Below, one piece after another: positions 36,687 to 64,000 of a stretch of 64,000 nucleotides of DNA. Numbering within the stretch: position 1 is the first letter of the stretch; every line of letters starts with the position of its first letter. The translations under genes and the position numbers were made by a program. The stretch is taken from contig NC_051107.1 of assembly GCF_901709675.1 (NCBI RefSeq), forward strand, positions 1,185,501-1,249,500, given 5' to 3'. The DNA comes from Syngnathus acus. Lineage: Eukaryota; Chordata; Actinopteri; Syngnathiformes; Syngnathidae. The notes beneath the pieces are model-generated. The model did not search any database and was not told where the DNA came from. It worked only from the letters and a program-made list of their open reading frames with translations.

Positions 36687-38141
36687 TGTATAATTTGCGC
36701 CATATGGTTCTACTTTTTTTTTTTTTTAAATCACCACGCACTTCCATCTGTGTGGACCCAACTAATGATATTCAATTAGTCACCAAACAAGGCCCCCCCA
36801 AAGTCTCGTCACCACCGCGCCACGCGTGATTTTTTTTTTTTCTCCCCCCCCGAACGGTCCGCGGCGCGCATGCATGTACTAATATTTGCTCGTCAAATAT
36901 TTCCCTTGGGGACGTTTACAGCGCATTTTATCTTGCGGGTAGCGTGAGGAACATCTGTGAGGGTGATTTTGGGCCCCCCACGAGCAAGGTGCCCTCGCGC
37001 GTTTGGCCCTCCTCCGTCCCGATTTGTTGACGTTCGCAGGGAAAATGTAATAAAGGCACTCCGGGATGGATTTACGAGTGATCAAAAGCACTTTACCATA
37101 TGGCACTCGTCCTTGGGGCACATTTCCAAATGTTTGCTTTATGGAAATTCCCCTCCTGCTGCTGCTTCTTCATCTCCGCACACTTGAACGCAGCACGTGG
37201 GAAAAGGATGCGGGGGTCATGTGACCAACCACCCATGAAAGAAGTTTAACATTTCATGACGCTGAAATCTTGGAATATTTCACTTTCCTCCATCTTCATG
37301 TGTCATAGATACGGGATGAAATTCATTTTTCCAACAGACATGAAGGCATCATTTGCGTATTTTGGTTATACCTGTAATTAAGGTCTTTTCAACATTTTTA
37401 AAATTAATTTCACTTTCATTTTATGGTTGCATTAAACCTAGGGAACAGGTTGAAAGCTAACATAGCAAAAAAAGCTTTCTCAAAAGTGCCAATGAATATG
37501 AACTGATCATGAATGAAAGCAGATTACCAAACAATTCAATGCACAATGGGCACCATTTGGATTACTTTTGAGAAACATGTCTGCCTCATTTTTTTTAATA
37601 CAATGAATCACAATGGGGCACCCGTTGAGGACTTTTAATGCACGAGACTAAAAAAAATATCAACATAAAATCTTGTGTAATCCTTATTTTGTGTTCCTAA
37701 AAACAAGTTGAGAGAGGGAAAAATGTTGCTTATATAAAAAGCACTGCCGGGAATATAAACTCATAGTGCTCAATAAAAGTTAATTTTGATACATTTAATT
37801 GTGCATTTGCATGTTGTCCAAAATAAACTGAAGCATATTTCTGTGCTTCCTTAACTTGAAAGCTTATTTAACTCATGAGACCAAGATGGAAATTGACATT
37901 AGTAATGGCATATTTGCATTTTGGATTTATTTTTAAAAGCACTGACAGTAATTAAAAATAATAATACTTTTTGTGCTCCCTTCCTTATTTAGTGACATGA
38001 CAAGACTGGGAACAAGATGAAAGTTTACATTTTTGTTCTTATTTGAAGAAAGCATGTAATCTAATATAAAGGCCTCTGGCTCCAGATTGAAATAGCCAAT
38101 ATTGACATTTCAGGTTCTCCCACGTCACGCACACGCTGAGC

Positions 38142-38149
38142 TATAAATA
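38142..38149 (+). promoter_or_regulatory. pax4: TATA box of pax4
   Basis: TATAAATA just before pax4 exon 1. A TATA box normally places transcription about 25-30 bp downstream, near 38172. That is past the ATG at 38152 and before the in-frame ATG at 38200. Confidence 0.5.
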
Positions 38150-38151
38150 AG

Positions 38152-38233
38152 ATGAGGAGGCGGCTAGAGCACCACGAGTCACCTGCACCTCCAAGCGGGA
38201 TGTGCGGGACGCATTTGGAGCAGGCAAATCCAG
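38152..38233 (+). CDS. pax4: pax4 exon 1
   Basis: Up to 27 codons, [20 protein letters not shown] and HLEQANP, then donor CCAG|GTCAGC in phase 1. The first ATG (38152) is only 3 bp after the TATA box; the in-frame ATG at 38200 is the likelier start, giving a 34-nt coding exon. Confidence 0.7.
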
Positions 38234-41121
38234 GTCAGCTATACTTTGGGTCATTTTGAGAAGGTGATTTACTAGGGAGATGATTGTTGTTTGTGTTTTT
38301 TTTGGGGGGAGAACAGGAGGTGGAAGTGTCAATCAATTAGGTGGGACGTTCCTTAACGGCAGACCTCTCCCGGACGCCAAGAGGCGGAAAATGGTGGAGC
38401 TGGCCTCAGAGGGGGTGCGACCAAGTCAGATCTCCAGGATCCTGAGGGTATTTGGAGCAGGGCAAGAATAATTTGGGATTTTTCATTATGGTTATTTTTT
38501 ACTTTTATTTGAGCCTTTTTAATTGAGTTATTTTATTTTTCACAGCAAGTTTTTTTTTTTATTAGTTTTAGCTTTTGGCCAAGTGCAAGATTATTTATTT
38601 TAAGTATTGTGTAAGAAAGTAAATTACAATTCTTAAACAAATTTTAAATCTATCTTCTGTATGAATTAAAGTAATACCAAATTAACTAAATGAGCTCATA
38701 AACTCATGTATGATATCAACTGACAGCTATATTTGTAGCAATTTTAGTTAATTTCAGTTTTTCATTTTCATGTTTTAAAAAGCATTTTTGTTTTATCATT
38801 CAATTTCATTTAAGGTATTTTCTTAGTTTTTCGAGTAACAGTTGTGCCTTGAATTGAGAATTTTGTGACCAAAAAATGGACACTATCTGCCAATAGGTAG
38901 CGGCAGAGAACTTCACGACATCTGGCCACTATTAGTTCATGTTACTTCACTTATCAGTTCATGTTACTTCACAGTGAACATACAAGTTTGCCAAATCTAT
39001 GAATTGACATTATGAAATAGAACGTCATAATTTTGCTTCAATTCCTCGGGCATTGCCAAAACTTAAATGTTGGGTCACTTGTATCTCAAGGCGCCACTGT
39101 TATTTATTTTCCCGAATTTTGCCGAAAATGTTACACGGGTGTCTTTTTCAGGTGTCCACAGGCTGCGTGAGTAAGATCCTGAGCCGATACCGTCTCACCG
39201 GCCTCGTCCAACCCAAGACGATAGGCGGAAGCCGGCCGCGGCTCCTCACACCTAGCGTCATCACCGCTATCGTCCGACACAAGCGGTACAATCCGTCCAT
39301 TTTTGCCTGGGAGATTAGGAAGAGTTTGCTGGACACCAGAAGCTGCAAGGCCTCCAGGGTTCCCAGCGTAAGTCACAGCTTGGAATTTTTATTAATTTTC
39401 TTCTCAAAGGACATTTAGCCGCATTTTAATGTTTCATTTCATAAGGTGTCGTCCATAAACCGGATTTTAAGAAGGATCCCATTGGAGGAGGCATCATGGA
39501 GCGATGCACACTGTAGGGCTGAACATAGTAAGTTCTAATAGCTAGGAATTTCACCATCTTATCAGTATCGATCGCATTTCACATGAGTTCACCTAATTTT
39601 GGGGGCAGGCACAGCCAGAGAAGAAGCCATGGTGACCAATCCCAAAGGTGCCCACCAGAGAATCCGGACCACCTTCACTCCTGAGCAGAGCAAAGTCTTG
39701 GAAGAAGGTGGCAATAAATTACAAAATTCGAGTCACAATGAATGAATTTTTTCACGATTCTAAGTGTTTGTACTGCAGAGTTTTCTCATAGCCAGTACGC
39801 CGACGTGTACACCAGAGAGAAACTCTCAGCCCGGATCAGACTTCCCGAGGACACTATCAAGGTAGGGGAAGAAACTGTTCTAGGTAAATCGCTAATTCCG
39901 AAATGAACTTGCTATGTCTCCATTCCAAGGTGTGGTTCTCAAACAGACGGGCCAAGTGGAGGAGGGAAGTCCAACAATGTAAGTTTGTTGAATATCAATG
40001 GAAACTTGTGGGGACACTCAAGTATTTTGTCCTTCCCAGCTGCTGTAGATCCAAAAGTGCAAGGAAGCATCCAAACGTCACAGGTAATACCTCACACTAT
40101 AAACAAATGCTGGTTTGTTGCCATTAACCATTCACTTGGTAGCTGTGGATTTCCACCAGTTACTTTTACCCAAGGTTGGGTTAAAAAAAAATCTACCAAG
40201 TAGATTGGGTTGAAGATTGGATTTGGGCAGGCTGGACCTTGTCATCATTTTGGACAGCTTTGTCATACAATTCAATAAATTCAATTTAGTAATGTAACAT
40301 TTTTTGAAGAAAAAAAAAAAAGTTTGACGCTCTACTTGGCTCAAGTTGAACCAATTTTGGTTTGTTTCGTACAAAAAATAAAGTTGTTTTAAAAAATAAT
40401 CCAGAAAATTGGGTCAAATTGACCCAAGTAATGGGTTGGACCAATTTTGTACCAAAATTGGGTTATTTTCAACCCATTGGTTTTGAGTGCAGTGATAGCA
40501 TGGGAGCCAATTTCTCTGTAGCTTTAACTAATCGGTAAATAGCTGGATCAAAATGACCGAAATTGGGTAAAAAAGCAACCGACCATATTTTGGAAGTTAT
40601 TTCTTGAATCGCCAAAATTAGGTCAACTGCATAACCCACCAAACTGTGTTGTTGGGCTGGTCTGTTTTTCAGCCAATTTGTGTTATTTCTGACCCAAATG
40701 TTCATTACACACACTGTAGAAATATTCATGCTGCTTATTATGCTGGCAGATGACCACAGGACCTTCGTACTGCAGCACATATCAGATGTTCCCCGGTGGT
40801 TACTCAGGTTTGTAAAGTTCAGTTTAGCACTAAATTGTGATTTAAGATAGTAGGGATAATGCCAACTGCAAATAAAAAAAAAAACTTGAAATACCAACCA
40901 TAAAGTATTATTGCATTGCTACATAGATGCTATATTAGCATGTGTTAGCATGAAGCTACTAACAGTCCACACCATGCCACTAACCTTTGTTGGAAAAATC
41001 GGCGTCAGGTTTTGGGTGGTCCACGTGCATCTCCGTCCCGCAGCTTGATCAGCAGCATCCCAAAGGCTCTTCTATGTTGACCCACTACCATCACAGCGCA
41101 CAAGATAAGGCCTGGGCTTAA
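38152..41121 (+). CDS. pax4: pax4, paired-box and homeodomain transcription factor
   Basis: PAX4 is a nuclear DNA-binding factor of endocrine (islet and, in fish, related) lineages. Ten exons join without frame breaks into 957 nt including the stop (318 residues from 38152, or 302 from 38200). The paired domain runs from [20 protein letters not shown] through [30 protein letters not shown] and [10 protein letters not shown] to [10 protein letters not shown] (about residues 31-155). The homeodomain runs from [20 protein letters not shown] to [13 protein letters not shown] (about residues 186-246) with Ser at helix-3 position 50, as usual for Pax proteins. No octapeptide is present, as in Pax4/Pax6. 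The short C-terminal tail is divergent, which is typical of Pax4. Pax4 rather than Pax6 is favoured by the shorter, divergent paired domain and by adjacency to snd1. Confidence 0.93.
38317..38447 (+). CDS. pax4: pax4 exon 2 (paired domain)
   Basis: Codes [20 protein letters not shown] and [18 protein letters not shown], the N-terminal PAI half of the paired domain. Acceptor GAACAG|GA, donor CTGAGG|GTATTT. Confidence 0.93.
38448..39151. other. pax4 intron 2
   Basis: AT-rich, 0.7 kb, no element recognised. Confidence 0.6.
39152..39367 (+). CDS. pax4: pax4 exon 3 (paired domain)
   Basis: Seventy-two codons: [40 protein letters not shown], then [15 protein letters not shown]. Acceptor TTTTCAG|GTG, donor CCCAGC|GTAAGT. 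Confidence 0.94.
39446..39527 (+). CDS. pax4: pax4 exon 4 (end of paired domain)
   Basis: Codes [27 protein letters not shown]. Acceptor TCATAAG|GTG, donor CATA|GTAAGT, ends in phase 1. Confidence 0.9.
39609..39707 (+). CDS. pax4: pax4 exon 5 (linker and start of homeodomain)
   Basis: Codes [33 protein letters not shown]. Acceptor GGGCAG|GC, donor GAAG|GTGGCA. The homeodomain begins near HQRIRTTF. Confidence 0.92.
39779..39861 (+). CDS. pax4: pax4 exon 6 (homeodomain helix 2)
   Basis: Codes [28 protein letters not shown]. Acceptor CTGCAG|AG, donor ATCAAG|GTAGGG. Confidence 0.94.
39930..39978 (+). CDS. pax4: pax4 exon 7 (homeodomain recognition helix)
   Basis: Codes [16 protein letters not shown], the DNA-recognition helix of a Pax-class homeodomain. 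Acceptor TCCAAG|GTG, donor CAAT|GTAAGT. Confidence 0.95.
40040..40083 (+). CDS. pax4: pax4 exon 8
   Basis: 44 nt coding [16 protein letters not shown]-terminal to the homeodomain. Acceptor TCCCAG|CT, donor TCACAG|GTAATA. Low conservation here; supported by splice sites and frame. Confidence 0.75.
40084..40749. other. pax4 intron 8
   Basis: Contains a cluster of TGGGTT/AACCCA motifs and a MITE-like segment at 40370-40491; nothing else. Confidence 0.6.
40370..40491. mobile_element. MITE-like segment with TGGGTT/AACCCA motifs
   Basis: Contains gggtcaaattgaccc, a local palindrome, and ends TTTTGAGTGCAG after aacccattgg, an ending that looks like a terminal repeat. A gggtcaatttgaccc block also occurs near 19532. 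The opposite inverted end is not found. Confidence 0.35.
40750..40807 (+). CDS. pax4: pax4 exon 9
   Basis: 58 nt coding [19 protein letters not shown]. Acceptor TGGCAG|ATG, donor TCAG|GTTTGT. Serine/tyrosine/proline-rich, as expected of a Pax transactivation tail. Confidence 0.75.
41009..41121 (+). CDS. pax4: pax4 exon 10 (C terminus and stop)
   Basis: 113 nt coding [37 protein letters not shown], stop TAA at 41119-41121. Acceptor GCGTCAG|GT. A polyadenylation signal follows 58 bp later. Confidence 0.75.
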
Positions 41122-41178
41122 CCTGGAGCACCACCTACAGGAGGAACACAGATCACACCAATCTGCCTCAATGATTTC

Positions 41179-41184
41179 AATAAA
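41179..41184 (+). terminator. pax4: pax4 polyadenylation signal
   Basis: AATAAA 58 bp downstream of the pax4 stop codon and followed by T-rich sequence. Confidence 0.7.
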
Positions 41185-41474
41185 AAGTTATTATTGCATT
41201 TTTGGCTTGATTTCTCGACAGTCACAGATAAACTGCTACTTTTTGAAAGAATTCCTATTTATTGACACAAGTGATGGTAATAAAGCACGATTGGACGACT
41301 GGACGAGCGCGTCAACGGCGCGTTTAACATCCAGAAAGACGGTAGCCGCCAATCATAACGCCACGGATCATAAGCAGAAGTAGATGACATGTCCACATGC
41401 TTGTGCTAAGGAAATGATCTGTGACCATTTTTAGTGTTCGTGTAGTCATCCCAAGAATAAAAAAAAAAAATTAC

Positions 41475-41517
41475 CTGGAATCCACTTTCATATTTCTTGT
41501 AGTAATCTTGGAGTTCC
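41475..41517 (-). CDS. Orphan exon-like segment
   Basis: 43 nt with a good pyrimidine tract and acceptor (TTGTTGAAG|GG) and donor (TTCCAG|GTAATT). It reads ELQDYYKKYESGFQ in one frame. I do not recognise the peptide and cannot place it in pax4 or hgf. Either a lost exon of another gene, a non-coding exon, or chance. Confidence 0.2.
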
Positions 41518-43092
41518 CTTCAACAAGACAGAAGAAATATGATTAGTACAGCTATTGTCATTTATTAAATCATACGAGCAATAGGCGATTGTGTTGCACT
41601 GCAATGGCACAATTTGTTTCCTTTTTTCTTTTTTTTTTTTATTAAAATGGGAATAACAAAGTGGAACAAAACACAAAACCAAAAAGTCATAGGGCCAAAA
41701 ATAGCAGCTTTTATAAAAAATAAATTCAGCCAGTTGCTGTGATGTTAAAAAATATCATGTGATATTTACAAAATTTTACACTGGGCTATGTACAACGTCA
41801 GGCAATTAAATAAGAGTTAGTAAAAAAAATGAACACTTAAAAAAATTTGTTTCTTATTTGGATTATGCCACAGTCAGTTGAGGAAACTGTTATTAGGGGC
41901 TTACCGATATGGATATTTTAACGCCGATGCAGATTCTGACTTTCGGGATTCAATTAAGCGATTGATTAATTAAAAATATATCATGAATAAAATCTCTTTT
42001 TCCTTCCTTTTTTATACAAGAATAAAAATAATTACAGGCAGGGCTTTTGACTGATTTACATATTTTTTTCCTTCAATATTTGTTAAATTTTACAGAGAAT
42101 AATCAGCTGATTATTTTTGCCAATTTTTTTGGTAGAGTGAATATTCTAATGTCATTATATTTTTCTTATGTTTCAATGTGTTAATATGTGTATAATAAAA
42201 AAATTGCAAAATTTTGGTTGATTTTTGCGATTTTAAAAGAGGAAAAATCGGTCGACCAAATCGGCCTGCCAATTAATCGGTTGCGCCCTAATTGTTGCTA
42301 ATACATCTAAAAACCACATATTTTAAATGTTCTGAATTGCTTTTTGCATAGATGACATATTCAACTCAATTCCTTCAAATGCTCCATCACATGAAAAATC
42401 GATCCAGATGTTGTAAATAGTAAATAGTCCAAGCCTAAACCAAAGAAATGATGAATAACCATTTAACTGACAAAGTTTCCAGCCAAAAACGTCTTCATTT
42501 AGCCAGCAAACCATCAGCCTCTTTTTGTGTGTATGTGCTCATCTGGTCTTAATTAATTCCAAAACCATTTGGACCGCAGTCGACAATAAATATAGTCAAG
42601 CTACCTCTTCTCTTTTTTAAATATATCAAACATCATTAGCGGCAAAAGGAAGTGATGGGAAGGGAAGTTGGATCTATGAGACCCATAAACTCGCGTTCGA
42701 ATATCCGTCCCGTTATGTACATAAGGCTTCACTTTGCATGAAAGAGAAAAATAACCGAGTGACCGCACACAGCCCACCAGGGGCCACGGCAGTTCCCTCC
42801 AGAAAGCGGAGGCATGTTTGCCTTGGCGAGGGCCGCCGCTCGCTCATGCTACAAGCATTAGCACGAGAACCTCGGAGCTTGACAGCAGCATCCAATCGCA
42901 CGCCGAAGCTTCTTGTCCGTTACGGACCACCGTCCGAGTATTCAAGTAAATTCCAGGAGACGATTCTTAGTCACGGTTCGCTTCACACAATCTTCATTTG
43001 CTTAGTGGAGATTCCATTTGGTAGTCAGTGATTGTTTTCCCTGAAAAAAATAACTCCTTGCAAAGTTTTTTTTTTTCTCCAGGCCTGCTCGG

Positions 43093-60408
<17,316 letters not shown>

Positions 60409-63400
60409 GGTGGACTTGAGCGGGATGTGCGTGTGCGTGGGCAGCTTGTTGCGCGGAGTGAGACACACACTTCGGGATGCTCCAATGTAACGTCCTGCGT
60501 GGCCGACGTCCGCCCAAAGACTCGCTGGTAGAGTCCACGCGCGTCCTCGGTTCAACCCGCCCACTTCACTCGACTTTTTCTACCAGAGGCGCCTGTCTGG
60601 AGCGCGAGTCAAGCGCATTGACGTGCATGCTGGCTCAAGCCACGTCCGGTGCTTGCTTTCAAAATAAAACCAGACTTCGGTTTAAGAAATGTCACGAAAA
60701 ATATTCGTGTTCATTTCTTATTTCAGTTTTTTTTTTTTTTAATTGTTGGGGGAAAAAGTAGAAAATAAATATTTTTAACTTAAATCTAGTTTGGTGATAA
60801 CATATTTTGTCACATGTATGCTGTACTGTACATACGACTTGATACCAACTATATCCAATAAAATAGACATAATACATTGTGTATATTTTTTGTAAAATCT
60901 TTTTTGGTAGATCTCCCCACCCGTGTTGCCATGGAAAGATTGATTTTGTTTTTTGCTCAATTTTGTTGCCATGTAGTCTCTTTATCCTCCAATGTACCTA
61001 TTTCAACATTACCTTCCAGATGAAGGGTGACGAACATGCTTTTAACCGCCATGCATGAGAGCACTTGATGGATTTCAGTTTAAGAAATAAAAAAAGACTT
61101 TGAATACACGTTGCAATTCTAATCATGCATACAAATATGATGGATGACTATAGGTATTTTGCAGTTTGTCCTGCAGCTGATTTACAAGCCAGATAAAACA
61201 CAAATGAATCTCAACGTGTCACTTGTTGACATACTTTGCTGTAAGTTGGTCGGAAATCTGAGCGCTCGAACTTCTTCAGACGAGTACCCGACGCCAAAAA
61301 AACGGGATAATTGTAAGAGCAGGATCCCGCGTGCGTTCGTCCCCGTTGCCTCACTTTGGCTGCCGCGGAAAAACAGATGGGATTCTTGGCGGGCCGTGCC
61401 AAAGACCACTTGGCACAAAACACCGAGATCCTCAGCCAGTTGCAAAACGCCTTCAGGTACCGAAGCACATAAGCAGGAAATGCTCAAAAACAAACTTTCA
61501 CTTCCAATCAATCATCGTAGTACGAACGTTTTGGGATTTCTACCCGGTTTAGAGCTATCTGAATACATCATAGATATAAAAGGGTGGCACATCATCTTAA
61601 AGGGGATATTCTGGTGGCCCAGTAAAGCGTATGTTTAGGGTTAGGGTCAGCTGGAAGTGATCCAGTTCAGGTACCAGCATACGGGACTTTTGTTGGGCCC
61701 TCACCCGAACTTGACAGGAAATCCACACTTGAGCCGTTAATGGCCGGCAGTCTTAGGACCCTCCAGAGAGCAAGAGAGAGACCGGCGTGGTGGAGGAATG
61801 GTTGGAGGCAAATGCCAGACGCCCTGGTAAGGGCTCATTAAGACGTGTGCAGGTCATTTGGGCTTTTCTGCCTTTTGGTCGGCATGTGTGTCGGAAAGTA
61901 CCGGCAGGTGTAGAGGCATGCTCACATCACATCTGTCAATCAGCTTCAAGAAGAAATCCAGACACGCAAAAACATCTTTTTTGGTGCGCCTGCCAACTCT
62001 TTGAAGTACAGCTAGCCCCAACATCCACCATTTCAGGTAGATACGTTAAGTCTTGATGCCTGATTATGCATTCATTGGGGGGGGGGAAGGTGCTGGAGGC
62101 GGGAGTGATTCTTTCCAAACATACCAAAGCGAGGGGAGTATTAGCTTCCACCGATTGTAGTCCCATTCGAGACCCCCCAAGTCTCCAAAACGTCAGTCAT
62201 TCTATATATACTTGGTAGGGTTAAGCGCTAGGTTAACAAGTCCGTTTTGACGCAAACGCGAACAAACTCCCCAGATGAGTTTGTGCTAATTTGCCGTCAA
62301 CCTGAGCGACAATTCCAAAGATCTTTATCCTTTTGTTTTGTGGCTGATTATTCCCCAGCGATTCTGGACTGTTGGACAATGCGCTGGTACCCTCAAAGGT
62401 TCTGCTTTGCTAGCCTTGACATTTTCACAGAAGAACCTGTCAAGTCCTGATCCTGGGAATGATTATCTTCGAGTCCAATAGTTACGGTACAGGAATCAAG
62501 ACCGTACCTTGATCAAGACCACTACATAGACATTCCGCTCGTCCTCCCAACATACCAACGATTAAAAGCCTTAACGAGACAAAACAAAATTGCAAAGTGT
62601 CATCCTTTGAACGATCCTTCAAAGGGGATCAGTTTTCCTCAGATGCTAGAGACTCTGCCTCGCTGGGGAGTCCCCACATTTGACCCACAGTGTCACCATT
62701 AACGACGCCGAAGCCGGACTTTACCCGTCTAATTATTTTACACCCCAGCTGGCCGGCACACCCGCTCCGTTGCCCCGCACTCTCGCACATGAAGGAGGCT
62801 AATCACCGGTGTGATCTCCCGCTTTTCACCTCTGACCCGCCCAACACTAGAATAACAAGGTCCACCCCTGCAGCCTCGCAGCCCCTCAACACTTTTCCCC
62901 CCAATTAGGAGAGTGCCTTTCCCATTGCAGATGACAGATGAGCGGTCAGGGGGGCGGGGTGTCAGACCTCCTTTGCTTAGCTTCTCCCGGTGCCCGCGGA
63001 AGGGATGAAACAGGAGGACATCCCGGGCCCTGGGGAGCCATCTTAGAGGAGATGGAAGTCCTGTTGACGTAGATAAACGACTGTCTGAGCGGAGCAGCGA
63101 GACGGGGGGCAGCGAACGTGAATACATCGGGGTGCGGCGGCAGATGGAAAAGAAATTGCATGGAAGGAAAATGGAAGCTGCGATGTTCCGTATTAGGAAG
63201 CAGGTAGAGAAATCAAGTGCGGGCTCCAACGGCCGGAGGAAAACCGCGACGGGGACGGGGAGATAAGGCCTAAGGCCATTTTCTTCCGCCTGCAATAAAG
63301 GCCGAGGCGCACTCCAATGAATCAAGGCGTCGGGGGCTTTCCTCTCTCTGTTGTGTGTTATGTCCACCGCTAATGGCCAGCAGATGTGGACGTATTTCAC

Positions 63401-64000
63401 AAGTGCGTCTTTGGAAAACATTCCCGCACATAAATCCAATTAGATCGCATGAGCGAGCTGGTGAGACGGTAGAGTGTGAGCAGCGACCGCCCAAACAGCT
63501 GACTTAAATAATCCCATTTTTCCACAGGTAGAAGGTTCGCGGCACTCCCTGTAGGTTTTAGTCTGGTAATTTATTTGGGTTTGTCTGGTAGTAGTGCCTA
63601 GATGATAATCTTTGACAGAGTGCGGGTTCTTTTTTCAGGAGATCCAAGTGAAGTGTTTCATCCTACGTGGAACAGCAGATCACCTGTAACGGGATGCATT
63701 CTGGAGAACCGCACATAAATCCTGCAACGCACTTGAGCTTGAAGCAACAAACCTTACTGTATATGTTATAGCGCGTCCTCTGGGAGGCATTAATCGCTCA
63801 TCCAAAGTCAGTCATGAAGTTCCTGATAGTGTAAATCCATGTTTGGACAAGAGTGGAGTATGAGAGCCAGGTGATCTCTGCCCTCGGTCTGGGATTTCAA
63901 TAAAGCTTGTTGGGGTGAGATAAAACGCTGCTGAGCCATGCGGCCGTCAGGAATGCACAAAATAAGAAGTGATGCATGCAACATGTTGGCCAAAGTTGGT
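60409..64000. other. 5' flank of hgf
   Basis: 3.6 kb, no recognisable exon, RNA gene or intact repeat. The open frame at 62738-63439 (-) is long but has no domain, splice context or known similarity. Confidence 0.5.
60556..60562 (-). promoter_or_regulatory. hgf: GC box upstream of hgf
   Basis: CCCGCCC about 150 bp upstream of the hgf start codon, an Sp1-type motif. No TATA box is evident. Confidence 0.35.

Larger units (their letters stand above)
33652..38141. other. Intergenic region between snd1 and pax4
   Basis: The divergent genes are 4.5 kb apart. 34-36.1 kb is AT-rich and featureless. From about 36.2 to 37.2 kb the sequence becomes richer in CG, with a TATA box at 36541 and a short ORF at 36582. 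From 37.3 to 38.0 kb it is AT-rich again. Confidence 0.7.
41122..43092. other. Intergenic region between convergent pax4 and hgf
   Basis: Holds the pax4 3' UTR/polyA signal and, from the other side, the hgf 3' UTR (no clear AATAAA found for hgf). Mostly AT-rich, with one exon-like segment at 41475-41517 on the minus strand. Confidence 0.7.

Noticed and set aside
61144-61638. 164-residue open frame (+) upstream of hgf
   Set aside because: No similarity or conserved motif recognised; opposite strand is equally open.
61636-61648. TTTAGGGTTAGGG, telomere-like
   Set aside because: Only two units; too short for an interstitial telomere repeat.
62738-63439. 233-residue open frame on the minus strand upstream of hgf
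   Set aside because: No recognisable domain, no splice or promoter context; probably a chance open frame.

Overview
The window is nuclear DNA from a bony fish, most likely a percomorph teleost. The genes are split by GT-AG introns, the proteins match vertebrate families closely, and the introns carry fish-type repeats: TA-flanked MITEs, a tRNA-derived SINE with a GGAT-rich tail, and remnants of non-LTR elements. No bacterial operon, phage or CRISPR structure is present. Gene identities come from remembered family sequences; no database search was run.

Three protein-coding genes account for all the coding sequence I can support. (1) snd1 (Tudor-SN/p100) runs on the minus strand from its start codon at 33651 to exon 16 at 570-679. 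Sixteen phase-consistent exons give about 594 residues (SN repeats 1-3 and the start of SN4). The rest of SN4 and the Tudor/SN5 end lie beyond position 1. (2) pax4 lies on the plus strand at 38152-41121 in ten exons, with a paired domain plus a homeodomain and 302 or 318 residues depending on the start codon. (3) hgf (hepatocyte growth factor) lies on the minus strand at 60408-43093 in 18 coding exons and 720 residues: signal peptide, N/PAN domain, four kringles, activation site and a protease-like domain with no catalytic residues.

Layout: 1-33.7 kb is snd1 with long repeat-bearing introns. 33.7-38.1 kb is the intergenic space between the divergent snd1 and pax4, with ETS-like sites near snd1 and two TATA boxes. 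38.1-41.2 kb is pax4. 41.2-43.1 kb separates the convergent pax4 and hgf and holds one orphan exon-like segment. 43.1-60.4 kb is hgf, whose introns hold a TA-in-TA nested pair of DNA transposons, a 154-bp fold-back, two SINE insertions in opposite orientation with clear target duplications, and a diverged tandem duplication. 60.4-64 kb is 5' flank of hgf without a recognisable gene.

The three genes do not form a pathway. snd1 is a housekeeping RNA/transcription factor, pax4 an endocrine-lineage transcription factor, and hgf a secreted Met ligand. The snd1-pax4 adjacency is conserved with human 7q32; hgf close beside pax4 is the more informative linkage. I found no convincing new biological system. 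The best leads are the catalytically erased hgf beta chain, the pax4 TATA/start-codon arrangement, the isolated TATA box with a short ORF at 36.5 kb, the orphan exon at 41.5 kb, and the nested or fold-back elements.
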